DNA from: an uncultured Bacteroidota bacterium
Lineage (GTDB): Bacteria; Bacteroidota; Bacteroidia; Flavobacteriales; Flavobacteriaceae
Direction of reading: 5' to 3'
NCBI GenBank assembly: GCA_902620455.1
Contig: CACNIG010000002.1
Coordinates: 78,559-142,558, forward strand
Length of the DNA: 64,000 nt
The translations under genes were made by a program, and so were the position numbers. Below, one piece after another: positions 55,602-64,000 of the stretch (the first letter of the stretch is position 1; every line of letters starts with the position of its first letter). A model generated the notes under the pieces. The model saw only the letters and a program-made list of their open reading frames with translations, was not told the origin of the DNA and made no database searches.

Positions 55602-56201
55602 ATGTTAATGAATAACTTTTCTAATTCAAATTTCGAAGCTGGTGTTGATGAAGCGGGAAGAGGAAGTCTGGCAGGTCCATTAACTGCTGCTGCTGTTATC
55701 TTACCCAAGGATTATGAAAACGATGCTTTGGATGATTCTAAGAAACTATCAGAAAAAAAACGTTTTCAATTAAAAAGTATAATTGAAAAAGACTCAATTG
55801 ACTTTGCTGTTTTTTTTATTTCCCCATTTATAATTGATAAAATAAATATCCTTAATTCTACTTTTAAAGCTATGCATGGTGCATTAAATAATTTAAAAAC
55901 TATACCTAGTTTTATTGTAGTTGATGGAAATAAATTCAAAAAATTTAAAAATATAAATCATAAGTGTGTAGTAAAAGGGGATGCTAAGTATCAAAATATT
56001 GCAGCAGCATCAATACTTGCAAAAACCTATAGGGACTCATATATGATAGATCAACATAATCGTTTTCCTGTATTTGGTTGGGACAAAAATAAAGGCTACG
56101 GAACAGAATTCCATATTACAAATATTAAAAAATACGGCATAAGCGAGCTTCACAGAAAAAGTTTTGTAATAAAAAAATCTCAGACTAGGCTAGAATTATA
56201 A
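55602..56201 (+). CDS. rnhB: Ribonuclease HII
   Basis: RNase HII removes ribonucleotides from DNA and RNA of RNA-DNA hybrids. The 199-residue protein has AGVDEAGRGSLAGPLTAAAV (Asp16, Glu17), DDSKKLSEKKR and the C-terminal DKNKGYGTEFH. A second ATG at 55608 is an alternative start. It is divergent from the porin gene and two bases ahead of the large lipoprotein gene. Confidence 0.93.
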   Translation: MLMNNFSNSNFEAGVDEAGRGSLAGPLTAAAVILPKDYENDALDDSKKLSEKKRFQLKSIIEKDSIDFAVFFISPFIIDKINILNSTFKAMHGALNNLKTIPSFIVVDGNKFKKFKNINHKCVVKGDAKYQNIAAASILAKTYRDSYMIDQHNRFPVFGWDKNKGYGTEFHITNIKKYGISELHRKSFVIKKSQTRLEL

Positions 56202-56203
56202 TT

Positions 56204-58636
56204 ATGAAATTTAAATTATTTCTACTTGCTTCATTATTAATTTTTTCATGTAATAGTTCAGATAATGTATCTATTTCACTTTATAACTTCTTACCAAATG
56301 AATCTTCTGTAATTATTAACATAAATGATCTAAATAATACTAAAGAGATTTTGAATAAAAATAAGATATTGCCAATTGTATTGTCATCGACAAAAGAAAT
56401 TTCTACTCAACTAAATTTATTATCTAATAAAAATTCAGAAAAAGAAGGAATTCTTTCCTTATCTAATTATGGAAAAGATCAGGTTGCCTTTACATATATC
56501 AGAAAATCAAATTCATTAGACTCAATTCAAAAAGTAGATAAACTGAGAAATAAATATCAAAAGAGTGAAATCTTTTTTCAGGAGGATAATGGAAATGAGA
56601 TATATAAAGTCATTATTGGAGAATATCTTGTAAGTTCCAATAAGGATTTAATCTTAGAAAATATAATCAGGGATTTTTACTCAAAGAAAGGTGAAATAGA
56701 TCCTGAATTAAATAAAATTTTAAAAACAACTGATTTAAGTGAACCATTTAACATTTATACTAAATCTGATAATCTAGATAATTTTAAAAACGAATTAAGT
56801 GAAATATCCTTTTTTCCAAAATCTAATACATCATGGGTTGGTTATGATTTCAATTTCTCAATTGAAAATCTATACCTTACAGGTATAACAAAAATAAGAG
56901 ACTCAATAAATGGAAAAATTTCAATTTTAAATAATATTAGTGCATCTGAGACTAAAACAGATAAAATTATTCCAAATTCATTTTTGGCATTTCTGACATT
57001 TTCTACCAGAGATCCAGAGAGATTCATTTTTAATTTGGAAGATTATTTAAAGTTTAATGATATATCTACTAAAAGTTTAAATTTTAATTTTCTAAACATT
57101 ATTGACGAGATAAGTTTTGTTGAGGATCAAGAGAAATTCGTAATTCTCAATCTTATAAATAAAGAGCAAGTAGATAATTATTTTAGATTAGAGGAATTTG
57201 ATAACAACTACAACATCAAAAAGATTGATTTTAATGAAGATCTAGAAATACTTTTTAAAATCATAGATAATGATATGTTTGGAAAATATGCCGTATTGTT
57301 GGAAGATCAATTAGTAATAACAAAATCCGTCTCACAAATAAAAAAAATAATTAACTCACAAAATATAAATGATAACCTAGGATCTAATGAGAAATATTTA
57401 AATTTTAAGGAACAAAAATCAGACAGTTACTCTTTCTTATGGATTGGAAATAATAAGTCAATTAACTCAAAACTTAATAAATCTATAAATATAGATTATG
57501 AAACATATCCATATAGATCATTTAGTGGAAGAGTAAATAAAGATATTGCATTGTTAGAGTTTAATTTATCTAAAGCTGAAATAAAAAATAACCAAGAAGA
57601 TATTTACACAGAATTTTTTGTAACGTTTGATCAAGAGATAATTTCAGATCCTAAATGGCTAAAAAATCATTTAAATAATGAATTTGATATTGCATTTCAG
57701 GATAACAATAATTATCTAAATTATCTGTCTAATAAGGGGAATTTAAATTGGAAAAAAAAGTTATCAGGAAAAATTGTTGGTGATATTGAACAAGTAGATA
57801 TATATAAAAATGGTAGACAACAAATGATATTTCGTACTACTGAAAAACTCTATTTACTGGATAGGAACGGAAATGAAGTTAAGAAACTAAGTTTTCCAAT
57901 TAATTCAAATTCTTCCAATATCCCCATTTCAATATTTGATTATGAAAAAAATCGAAATTATAGAATTTTAATTACTGGTGATGATCAAATTGATATGTAT
58001 GATTCCAATGGAAATATTGTCAGCGGCTTTAGACCTCCTGTTTTTAAGTCGAAAATAATCACAAGTCCAGTTCACATTAGAATTAATGGTAAAGACTATA
58101 TTGTTATACAATTAGAAGATGGTAGTCTAAAAATTCTAGATAGAAGGGGAAGGGATAGGATAATTGTTAATAATAAGATTCAGTTTAGTGATAACTCAAT
58201 TTTTAGTTATTTAGAAAACTTCACTACAACTGATAATTTAGGTAATCTAATTAAAATTGATACAAAAGGTAATTTAATATTAGAAAATTTAAACCTATCA
58301 GGTGAAAATTCTATAGATGTAGTTAACAACAACTTAGTTTATTTGAATGAAAATAGGTTAACAATTAAAGGAATTACTGTTGAACTTCCTTTCAGTAGAT
58401 ATTCAAGACCAAAGATATTTATTGATTCAAAGACTACATTAATTAGCATAACAGATTTGACCAATAATGAAATCTATTTATACAGAGATAATGGTAAACT
58501 TATTAAAGGATTCCCAATCAAAGGTAGCTCAGTGATTGATATAAGAGATTCTGATAACGATGGTAAAATAGAAATAATATCTAAACTTGACAGGTTCTCT
58601 GTTGTATCCTATGAAATTAATTTGTCTCAAAATTAA
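56204..58636 (+). CDS. Large lipoprotein of unknown function with C-terminal beta-propeller-like repeats
   Basis: The 810-residue protein has a lipobox (LLIFSC, Cys16), an N-terminal part that resembles DUF3352-type proteins (LPNESSVIININD, NSFLAFLTFSTRDPERFI) and, from about residue 510, repeats with the pattern YLLDRNGNEVKKLSFP, IDMYDSNGNIVSGF, LKILDRRGRDR, LYRDNGKLIKGF, ending DSDNDGKIEIIS. These are typical strands of a PQQ/FG-GAP-like propeller. The gene follows rnhB by 2 bases; function is unknown. Its 3' end overlaps the convergent lipB by 20 bases. Confidence 0.7.
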   Translation: MKFKLFLLASLLIFSCNSSDNVSISLYNFLPNESSVIININDLNNTKEILNKNKILPIVLSSTKEISTQLNLLSNKNSEKEGILSLSNYGKDQVAFTYIRKSNSLDSIQKVDKLRNKYQKSEIFFQEDNGNEIYKVIIGEYLVSSNKDLILENIIRDFYSKKGEIDPELNKILKTTDLSEPFNIYTKSDNLDNFKNELSEISFFPKSNTSWVGYDFNFSIENLYLTGITKIRDSINGKISILNNISASETKTDKIIPNSFLAFLTFSTRDPERFIFNLEDYLKFNDISTKSLNFNFLNIIDEISFVEDQEKFVILNLINKEQVDNYFRLEEFDNNYNIKKIDFNEDLEILFKIIDNDMFGKYAVLLEDQLVITKSVSQIKKIINSQNINDNLGSNEKYLNFKEQKSDSYSFLWIGNNKSINSKLNKSINIDYETYPYRSFSGRVNKDIALLEFNLSKAEIKNNQEDIYTEFFVTFDQEIISDPKWLKNHLNNEFDIAFQDNNNYLNYLSNKGNLNWKKKLSGKIVGDIEQVDIYKNGRQQMIFRTTEKLYLLDRNGNEVKKLSFPINSNSSNIPISIFDYEKNRNYRILITGDDQIDMYDSNGNIVSGFRPPVFKSKIITSPVHIRINGKDYIVIQLEDGSLKILDRRGRDRIIVNNKIQFSDNSIFSYLENFTTTDNLGNLIKIDTKGNLILENLNLSGENSIDVVNNNLVYLNENRLTIKGITVELPFSRYSRPKIFIDSKTTLISITDLTNNEIYLYRDNGKLIKGFPIKGSSVIDIRDSDNDGKIEIISKLDRFSVVSYEINLSQN

Positions 58637-59333
58637 TATCTGCGTTAAAAACAAACTTAAAGTTTTCTGCAAGTCTTAATTTAACCTGATTAATATCAAT
58701 AACTTCTTTTTTTAGGAGTGATAAAGATGTAACACCTTTATCTTTTATTCCACATGGTATTATAAAATCAAAATAACTTAAGTCAGGGTTGACATTTAAG
58801 CATAGCCCATGCATTGTAACCCATCTACTAGCTCTTATACCAAATGCACATATTTTTTTTGATGATCCATCTTCATCTTTGACCCATACACCTGTTTCAC
58901 CTTTTATAGTAAATCCCTTTAAACCATATGATTGAAGAGTATGAATAATTACTTCCTCAAGTTTTCTTAAATATAGGTTTATATCAGTAAAGAAATTGTC
59001 TAAATCAAAAATTGGATAAGCCATTATTTGTCCTGGCCCATGATATGTAATATCTCCACCCCTATTAATTTTAAAGTATTCTATTTCTTTTTTGGATAAC
59101 TCATCTTTATCAATTAACAAGTTATTTACATCACCGCTCTTACCAATTGTATATACATGATTGTGTTCAGTAAAAATTAGAAAATTTTTTGTCTCAATTT
59201 TTTTATCTTTTGATCTATTTTGAACCTTTTGATTAATAATTTTCTTAAAAATTTTTTCTTGATATTCCCAAGCTTCTGAAAAAGATTGTTTTCCAATATC
59301 TCTAACTAAAATTTTTTTATTTTTCATTATCAT
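58617..59333 (-). CDS. lipB: Octanoyl-[ACP]:protein N-octanoyltransferase
   Basis: LipB transfers octanoate from ACP to lipoyl domains, the substrate for LipA. The 238-residue protein has NRGGDITYHGPGQIMAYP, the acyl-binding GLCLNVNPDLSYFDFIIPCGI with the catalytic cysteine, and DKGVTSL with the lysine. Two ATGs (59333, 59327) are possible. It is convergent with the large lipoprotein gene and 65 bases from lysS. Confidence 0.92.
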   Translation of the reverse strand: MIMKNKKILVRDIGKQSFSEAWEYQEKIFKKIINQKVQNRSKDKKIETKNFLIFTEHNHVYTIGKSGDVNNLLIDKDELSKKEIEYFKINRGGDITYHGPGQIMAYPIFDLDNFFTDINLYLRKLEEVIIHTLQSYGLKGFTIKGETGVWVKDEDGSSKKICAFGIRASRWVTMHGLCLNVNPDLSYFDFIIPCGIKDKGVTSLSLLKKEVIDINQVKLRLAENFKFVFNADINFETN

Positions 59334-59376
59334 TCAAATATAAAAATTTGTAGTTCAATGATTGCTTCAGAAAACT

Positions 59377-59384
59377 TATCTTTG
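59377..59384 (+). promoter_or_regulatory. Candidate -7 box (TATCTTTG) for lysS
   Basis: TATCTTTG matches TAnnTTTG and ends 14 bases before the lysS ATG at 59399. No clear TTTG at the usual -33 distance. Confidence 0.5.
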
Positions 59385-59398
59385 TTTAAATAATTCCA

Positions 59399-61081
59399 AT
59401 GACAGAACAAGAAAAAATTCGAAGAGAAAAACTTGAAGAGCTAAAAAGACTTGGAATCAATCCTTACCCAGCAAAATTATTTCCAGTTGACAGCTTCTCT
59501 GTTGACTTATTAGAAAATTTTACCGAGGACAGTAAGGTAGTAATTGCTGGAAGAATAATGTCAAGAAGAATTCAAGGGAATGCCTCTTTTGCTGAAATTC
59601 AAGACAGTAAGGGGAGAATCCAGGTTTACTTTAACCGAGATGAGATTTGCAGTGGAGATGATAAAACTAAGTACAATATTGTCTATAAAAAGTTATTAGA
59701 TATTGGAGATATAGTCGGTATTAATGGTACAATGTTTAAAACAAAAGTTGGTGAAGTTACTGTATTGGTAAATGACTTTACTTTACTTAATAAGTCATTA
59801 AGACCTCTTCCATTGCCTAAAATTGATTCAGATGGAAAAGAATACGATAGCTTTACTGATCTAGAGCAGAGATACAGACAGAGATATGTTGACTTGATTG
59901 TAAATTCTCAAGTTAGAGATACTTTTGTAAAAAGAACAAAGATTATTAATACTATAAGAAATTTTTTAAATGATAAATCATATCTTGAAGTAGAGACTCC
60001 AATTTTACAACCTATACCAGGAGGTGCAACTGCAAGACCTTTTACAACCCATCACAACGCTTTAGATATTCCTTTATATTTGAGAATTTCAGATGAGTTA
60101 TATTTAAAAAAATTAATTGTTGGTGGGTTTGAAGCTGTTTATGAATTCTCGAGAGATTTTAGAAATGAGGGGATGGACAAAAATCATAACCCAGAATTTA
60201 CTATTCTTGAACTTTATGTTGCTTACAAGGACTACTTTTGGATGATGGAGTTAACTGAGTCTTTAATTGAGAAGATATGTATTGAAGTAAATGGGAAAAC
60301 TAAAATTGAGTATGATTCAAAATTAATTGAATTTAAAGCTCCTTACGAAAGGATATCAATGCTTGATGCAATTAAAAAATTTACTGGATATGATATTTCT
60401 GGAATGGATGAAGATGAGTTAAGATCAATATGTAATGAAATGTCAATTGAAGTAGATGAAACTATGGGTGAAGGAAAATTGATTGATGCAATCTTTGGAA
60501 ATAAGTGCGAAAAAAACTTTATAGATCCAACATTTATTACTGATTATCCAAAGTCAATGAGTCCTTTGACAAAGGAGCACAGGTCAAACCCAAATCTGAC
60601 AGAGAGGTTTGAACTAATTGTGAATGGAATGGAAATTGCCAATGCATATTCTGAGCTTAATGATCCAATTGATCAGTTAAAAAGATTTGAGGATCAACTT
60701 GAATTAAGTAATAAAGGTGATGATGAGGCAATGTTTATTGACATGGACTTTATAAAATCATTGGAATATGGAATGCCTCCAACATCTGGTATTGGGGTTG
60801 GATTAGATAGATTAGTGATGTTGATGACAAACCAAACTTCAATTCAAGAGGTTCTGTTTTTTCCTCAAATGAAACCTTTAAAAGATGAACCTATTATTTC
60901 TGATGAAGCTAAAATCATTCTTGATAGTCTTAGGAAAAAAGGTGAGTGTGACCTAAATCTTTTTAAAACTGAGTTTGATTTTTCTAATAAAAAGTGGGAT
61001 AAAATAACTAAGGAGTTAAGAGGAAAAGATTTGATTATTATTTATAAAATTGATGAAAATTTATTCATCAAACCGAGTTAA
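59399..61081 (+). CDS. lysS: Lysyl-tRNA synthetase (class II)
   Basis: The 560-residue enzyme has an N-terminal OB-fold anticodon domain (AGRIMSRRIQGNASFAEIQD), motif 2 FRNEGMDKNHNPEFTILELY and motif 3 SGIGVGLDRLVMLMT. After about residue 500 there is an extra C-terminal segment (ISDEAKIILDSLRKKGECDL and on) of about 60 residues that resembles a winged helix and is usual in this phylum. It charges tRNA-Lys. The last codons overlap the convergent glucosaminidase gene by 21 bases. Confidence 0.96.
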   Translation: MTEQEKIRREKLEELKRLGINPYPAKLFPVDSFSVDLLENFTEDSKVVIAGRIMSRRIQGNASFAEIQDSKGRIQVYFNRDEICSGDDKTKYNIVYKKLLDIGDIVGINGTMFKTKVGEVTVLVNDFTLLNKSLRPLPLPKIDSDGKEYDSFTDLEQRYRQRYVDLIVNSQVRDTFVKRTKIINTIRNFLNDKSYLEVETPILQPIPGGATARPFTTHHNALDIPLYLRISDELYLKKLIVGGFEAVYEFSRDFRNEGMDKNHNPEFTILELYVAYKDYFWMMELTESLIEKICIEVNGKTKIEYDSKLIEFKAPYERISMLDAIKKFTGYDISGMDEDELRSICNEMSIEVDETMGEGKLIDAIFGNKCEKNFIDPTFITDYPKSMSPLTKEHRSNPNLTERFELIVNGMEIANAYSELNDPIDQLKRFEDQLELSNKGDDEAMFIDMDFIKSLEYGMPPTSGIGVGLDRLVMLMTNQTSIQEVLFFPQMKPLKDEPIISDEAKIILDSLRKKGECDLNLFKTEFDFSNKKWDKITKELRGKDLIIIYKIDENLFIKPS

Positions 61082-61588
61082 ATTAAATCTTTCGATTAAA
61101 CTTATTAGTTTCTCAGCATATTTTGGATCAGTTGCGTAACCTGCTGCTTTTAAACCTCTTGCCCATCCTTTATAATCTTTCCTTTTTAATTCAAATAGGT
61201 CTTTGTATCTATCTCTATTAACCAAAAATAATGAATGATCTCGATAAGATTTTAGTGGATTCTTATAAGATCTGAAACATTCGTCTTTTTCATCATCATC
61301 ATGTGTAATAGACTTACCTTTCCATCCTTTATGACATTTAATTCCAAAATGATTATTTGCTTTTTTTGCTAGGGTTCCTTCACCATAACCTGATTCAAGA
61401 ACTCCTTGTGCTAAAGTTATACTTGCTGGAATTCGATAAAATCTCATATTCTTAACGGCAGCTGGTGCAAACTTTTTTATGTAAAAATTTATTTTATTTT
61501 CAACTGAATTGTCGCTAATGGAAGCTGTTTTTAGAGCAGAACAAGATGAGAAAGAAATTAATATGATTAAGAAAAAGAATTTTTTCAT
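61061..61588 (-). CDS. Glucosaminidase-domain lipoprotein (FlgJ/GH73-like)
   Basis: The 175-residue lipoprotein (ISFSSC lipobox, Cys16) carries a peptidoglycan N-acetylglucosaminidase domain: SITLAQGVLESGYGEGTLAKKANNHFGIKCH, with the catalytic Glu in VLESGYG, and the C-terminal YATDPKYAEKLISLIE. No LysM or flagellar part is attached. It probably trims cell wall during growth and could feed anmK-based recycling. Confidence 0.88.
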   Translation of the reverse strand: MKKFFFLIILISFSSCSALKTASISDNSVENKINFYIKKFAPAAVKNMRFYRIPASITLAQGVLESGYGEGTLAKKANNHFGIKCHKGWKGKSITHDDDEKDECFRSYKNPLKSYRDHSLFLVNRDRYKDLFELKRKDYKGWARGLKAAGYATDPKYAEKLISLIERFNLTRFDE

Positions 61589-61609
61589 ACCTTTAATATG
61601 ACGAAAATT

Positions 61610-62134
61610 ATGAAAAAAAACATCTCCTTTAAAATAATATTATTCACATTTATATTTCTAATCCAATCTTGTGGTATATATGTTCAATATGATTATGATT
61701 CTGATGTAAATTTTGATAATTATAGTTCTTACTCTTTCTATCAACCAGATATAGATGAAGTTGAAATTTCCGATCTTGACAAAAAAAGAATATTAAAATC
61801 CCTAGATACTGGATTAAAATCTAAAGGTCTTGTAAGATCCAACACACCAGATTTACTTGTAACGTTTGAAACTAAATCAAAAGAAAGAATATATGTAAAT
61901 AATTATCTTCCATATGGATGGTATCCTTTTGCGTATTACAATTATCCATATTCTTCTGGTTACTCAAGAATTCAAGGTACACTTTATATTAGTTTAATTG
62001 ACAGTAAGAATCAACAACTTGTTTGGCAAGGAAAAGGTGTTGGTGTTTTAAATGAGTATTCAAATAACAGGGATAAAATGATTAATGATTTTGTAGTAAA
62101 AATACTAGAAAAGTACCCCCCTACATCTGATTAA
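61610..62134 (+). CDS. DUF4136 lipoprotein
   Basis: The 174-residue lipoprotein (FLIQSC, about Cys21 from ATG 61610; an ATG four codons upstream is also possible) has the DUF4136 pattern: DYDSDVNFDNYSSYSFYQP, LKSLDTGLKSKGLVRS, DLLVTFETKSKE, a Tyr/Pro-rich YGWYPFAYYNYPY loop and TLYISLIDSKNQQLVWQG. Such proteins are surface or periplasmic and of unknown role. Its end overlaps the convergent alaS by 14 bases. Confidence 0.87.
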   Translation: MKKNISFKIILFTFIFLIQSCGIYVQYDYDSDVNFDNYSSYSFYQPDIDEVEISDLDKKRILKSLDTGLKSKGLVRSNTPDLLVTFETKSKERIYVNNYLPYGWYPFAYYNYPYSSGYSRIQGTLYISLIDSKNQQLVWQGKGVGVLNEYSNNRDKMINDFVVKILEKYPPTSD

Positions 62135-64000
62135 CAATCTCTGAGGATTTAGATATAACTGAGCTGATACCTTTTAAGTTAGTTCCTCCCCCAGTAGCAT
62201 AAAAAGTTTGTCCACCCCCACTTCCATCAATTAATAATGATAATTCTTTTATAATGTCTGATGCATTAACTCCCTTGTTTTCAGCAAGCTTTTTTGAGAT
62301 AAAGCAAGAAATAAAAACTTTATCATTATTAACTGATAAAAGAACTAAGAAAAGATTATCTATTTTATCTGATAGCGAAAAACACAACTCTTTTATTGAT
62401 TTTGGATCTAGATCAACTTCATCTGCAAGAAAGTTTATCTCACCTAAATTATTAATTTTCTTTAATATCTGCTTTTTACTTTCCTGAGCCTTAATTTTAT
62501 TTTGATGCTCAATTTCTTTTTTTAATTCTTTATCTGCCTTTTGATTTTCAACTTTTTCTTGTGAAGCTTTCTTCTTTTCAATTTCCTTTAGGATTATTTC
62601 ATGATTAGATGTTGCTGTGATTCTTCTTATTCCAAATGCTTGAGAACCCTCTGAAATAATACTAAATGTTTTTAACTCACTTGTATTTTTAACATGTGTT
62701 CCTCCACATAATTCATAAGATTCATTAAATTTTACTGTTCTAACTTTATCTTCATATTTTTCTGTAAATAAACCAATAGCTCCATTTTTTATTGCTGAAT
62801 GATAATCCTCATCTCTATTTTCTACAAGTGGGATTGATTCCTTTATTTTTTCATTTACAAATCTATTTATTGATTCTAAATCTGAATTAGAAAGTTTTGA
62901 TGGATGTGAGAAATCGAATCTAAACATCTGATCTGATATCATTGAACCCCTTTGTTCTACATGTCCTCCAAGTATTTGTCTTAGTGCTTGATGTAATAAA
63001 TGAGTGCTGGTATGATTTGATTCAATTAAAGATCTTCTTTCAGTAGTAATTTTAAGCTTTACCTGATATTCTAAATTAGAAGGTAATTTTTTAGTTAAAT
63101 GTATGATATCACCACTATCTCTAAAAGTATCAATAACTTCAATTTCATCAGCTGAAGAAATAAGTTTACCAGTATCTCCTATTTGACCTCCACCCTCAGG
63201 ATAGAATGTTGTTACATCTGTCACAATATGATATTTTAGACTTCCGTCATCAGATTTAGCTTCTCTGTATTTACAGATTTTTGCATCAACCTCATCAAGA
63301 TCATAACCCTTAAAAACACTACTGGAAGTATTATCGTTAATTATGATCCAGTCAGATAGATCATCAATTCTTTTAGTCTTTGATCTATTCTTTTGAATTT
63401 TCATGTTCTTATCAAAACCCTCAATATCGACTTTGAATGATTTTTCATTTGCAATTAAAGATGTTAAATCAATTGGAAATCCATAAGTATCATATAATTT
63501 AAAAGCATCATCACCCTTTATAATTTTATCATTTAGATTTGATTCCATAATATCATTAATTAGAACTAAACCTTGATTTAAAGTTTTCAAAAAGCCCTCC
63601 TCTTCATCTTTTATAATAGATTTAATAAAATCTTTTTGATTAATAATATTTGGATATAAAGTAGAGTACTGATCTTCAAGCTTATCAACTAATTGGTATA
63701 TGAATGGATTTTGTATTCCAAGATTTGTGTAGCCATATCTTGTTGCTCTTCTGAGTATTCTCCGAACAACATAACCAGGACCTGTGTTACTGGGAATTTG
63801 TCCATCTAAAATTGTAAATACAATAGCCCTTAAATGATCAGATATCACTCTTATCCCAATATCAACTGCTTCATCTCCTGCTAAATATTTTTTATTAGCA
63901 ATATTTTCTATTTCGTTAATTATACTGGAGAACAGATCTGTTTCATACGTTGAATTTTTCTGTTGAAGTGCCATACACAGTCTCTCGAGACCCATACCAG
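62121..64000 (-). CDS. alaS: Alanyl-tRNA synthetase, C-terminal ~626 residues
   Basis: The 5' part of the gene lies beyond base 64000. What is present begins with the class II motif 3 segment GMGLERLCMALQQ, then an editing domain (HTSTHLLHQAL, the CGGTHV zinc/editing motif), a coiled linker rich in Lys/Glu, and the C-Ala DHHA1 domain with SGGGQTFYATGGG. Cognate tRNA-Ala is charged by the missing N-terminal part; the editing domain removes mischarged Ser and Gly. The reading frame is open to the window edge. Confidence 0.95.
   Translation of the reverse strand, partial: GMGLERLCMALQQKNSTYETDLFSSIINEIENIANKKYLAGDEAVDIGIRVISDHLRAIVFTILDGQIPSNTGPGYVVRRILRRATRYGYTNLGIQNPFIYQLVDKLEDQYSTLYPNIINQKDFIKSIIKDEEEGFLKTLNQGLVLINDIMESNLNDKIIKGDDAFKLYDTYGFPIDLTSLIANEKSFKVDIEGFDKNMKIQKNRSKTKRIDDLSDWIIINDNTSSSVFKGYDLDEVDAKICKYREAKSDDGSLKYHIVTDVTTFYPEGGGQIGDTGKLISSADEIEVIDTFRDSGDIIHLTKKLPSNLEYQVKLKITTERRSLIESNHTSTHLLHQALRQILGGHVEQRGSMISDQMFRFDFSHPSKLSNSDLESINRFVNEKIKESIPLVENRDEDYHSAIKNGAIGLFTEKYEDKVRTVKFNESYELCGGTHVKNTSELKTFSIISEGSQAFGIRRITATSNHEIILKEIEKKKASQEKVENQKADKELKKEIEHQNKIKAQESKKQILKKINNLGEINFLADEVDLDPKSIKELCFSLSDKIDNLFLVLLSVNNDKVFISCFISKKLAENKGVNASDIIKELSLLIDGSGGGQTFYATGGGTNLKGISSVISKSSEIVNQM

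Noticed and set aside
1..64000. CRISPR arrays, insertion sequences, prophage or integron remnants
   Set aside because: No regularly spaced repeats, transposase, integrase or terminal inverted repeats were seen; gene content and base use look uniform along the window.

Overview
The window comes from an AT-rich, tightly packed genome that looks like a marine member of the Bacteroidota, probably a flavobacterium. Four things point there. Candidate promoters carry the Bacteroidota -7 element TAnnTTTG instead of a sigma70-type -10 box. Shine-Dalgarno sequences are largely absent. Family-typical genes are present (PF14121-type porin, DUF4136, GldJ-free envelope lipoproteins, type II chorismate mutase fused behind DAHP synthase). 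Sodium energetics are also represented: nqrA, a membrane pyrophosphatase and NhaD. No rRNA, CRISPR array, prophage, transposase or integrase was seen, and no gene-free stretch exceeds 300 bases.

Layout. 1-2860: 5' part of nqrA (minus), then pruA and a convergent cyclophilin lipoprotein. 2868-7587 (minus): an aromatic amino acid operon, pheA-tyrA-DAHP synthase/chorismate mutase-aspartate aminotransferase-rsmG, with the cyclophilin gene downstream. It is headed by a short leader peptide gene very rich in Phe and Tyr, followed by mutually exclusive hairpins and a terminator that ends 2 bases before pheA. This looks like a complete ribosome-mediated attenuator. 7597-11625 (minus): the methionine/SAM operon metK-metY-metX-osmC behind a SAM-II class riboswitch. 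11701-18380: deoxynucleoside kinase, pyrophosphatase, pdhB, and the plus-strand run bifunctional nuclease-thyA-folA-fabD.

18437-29457: sugar aminotransferase, Kdo transferase, two lipoproteins (alkaline phosphatase and a D-aminoacylase-like amidohydrolase), tRNA-Leu, an M20 peptidase, ruvC, a small four-cysteine membrane protein coupled to a divergent Nramp-like transporter, lipA and lpxK. 29501-36233: Nif3-like protein, a coiled-coil protein with a degenerate zinc ribbon, asparaginase-type hydrolase, M48 protease, small membrane proteins, a UPF0173 hydrolase, a methyltransferase and a GDPD lipoprotein. 35478-40753 (minus) reads as one glycerol/glycerophosphodiester operon, glpK-glpD-glpF-SDR-GDPD.

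40821-53495 holds three paralogous secreted proteins of unknown function (two in tandem, one about 9 kb away), an SDR, an S9 peptidase, a sulfatase, tRNA-Val, a homocysteine methyltransferase gene broken by one base in an A tract, folC, nhaD and anmK. 53497-64000 holds a porin, rnhB, a large lipoprotein, lipB, lysS, a glucosaminidase lipoprotein, a DUF4136 lipoprotein and most of alaS. The most notable items are the Phe/Tyr attenuator, the three-member secreted family with an internal duplication, the small cysteine protein plus atypical Nramp pair, and the many -7 boxes lying only 1-15 bases from start codons.
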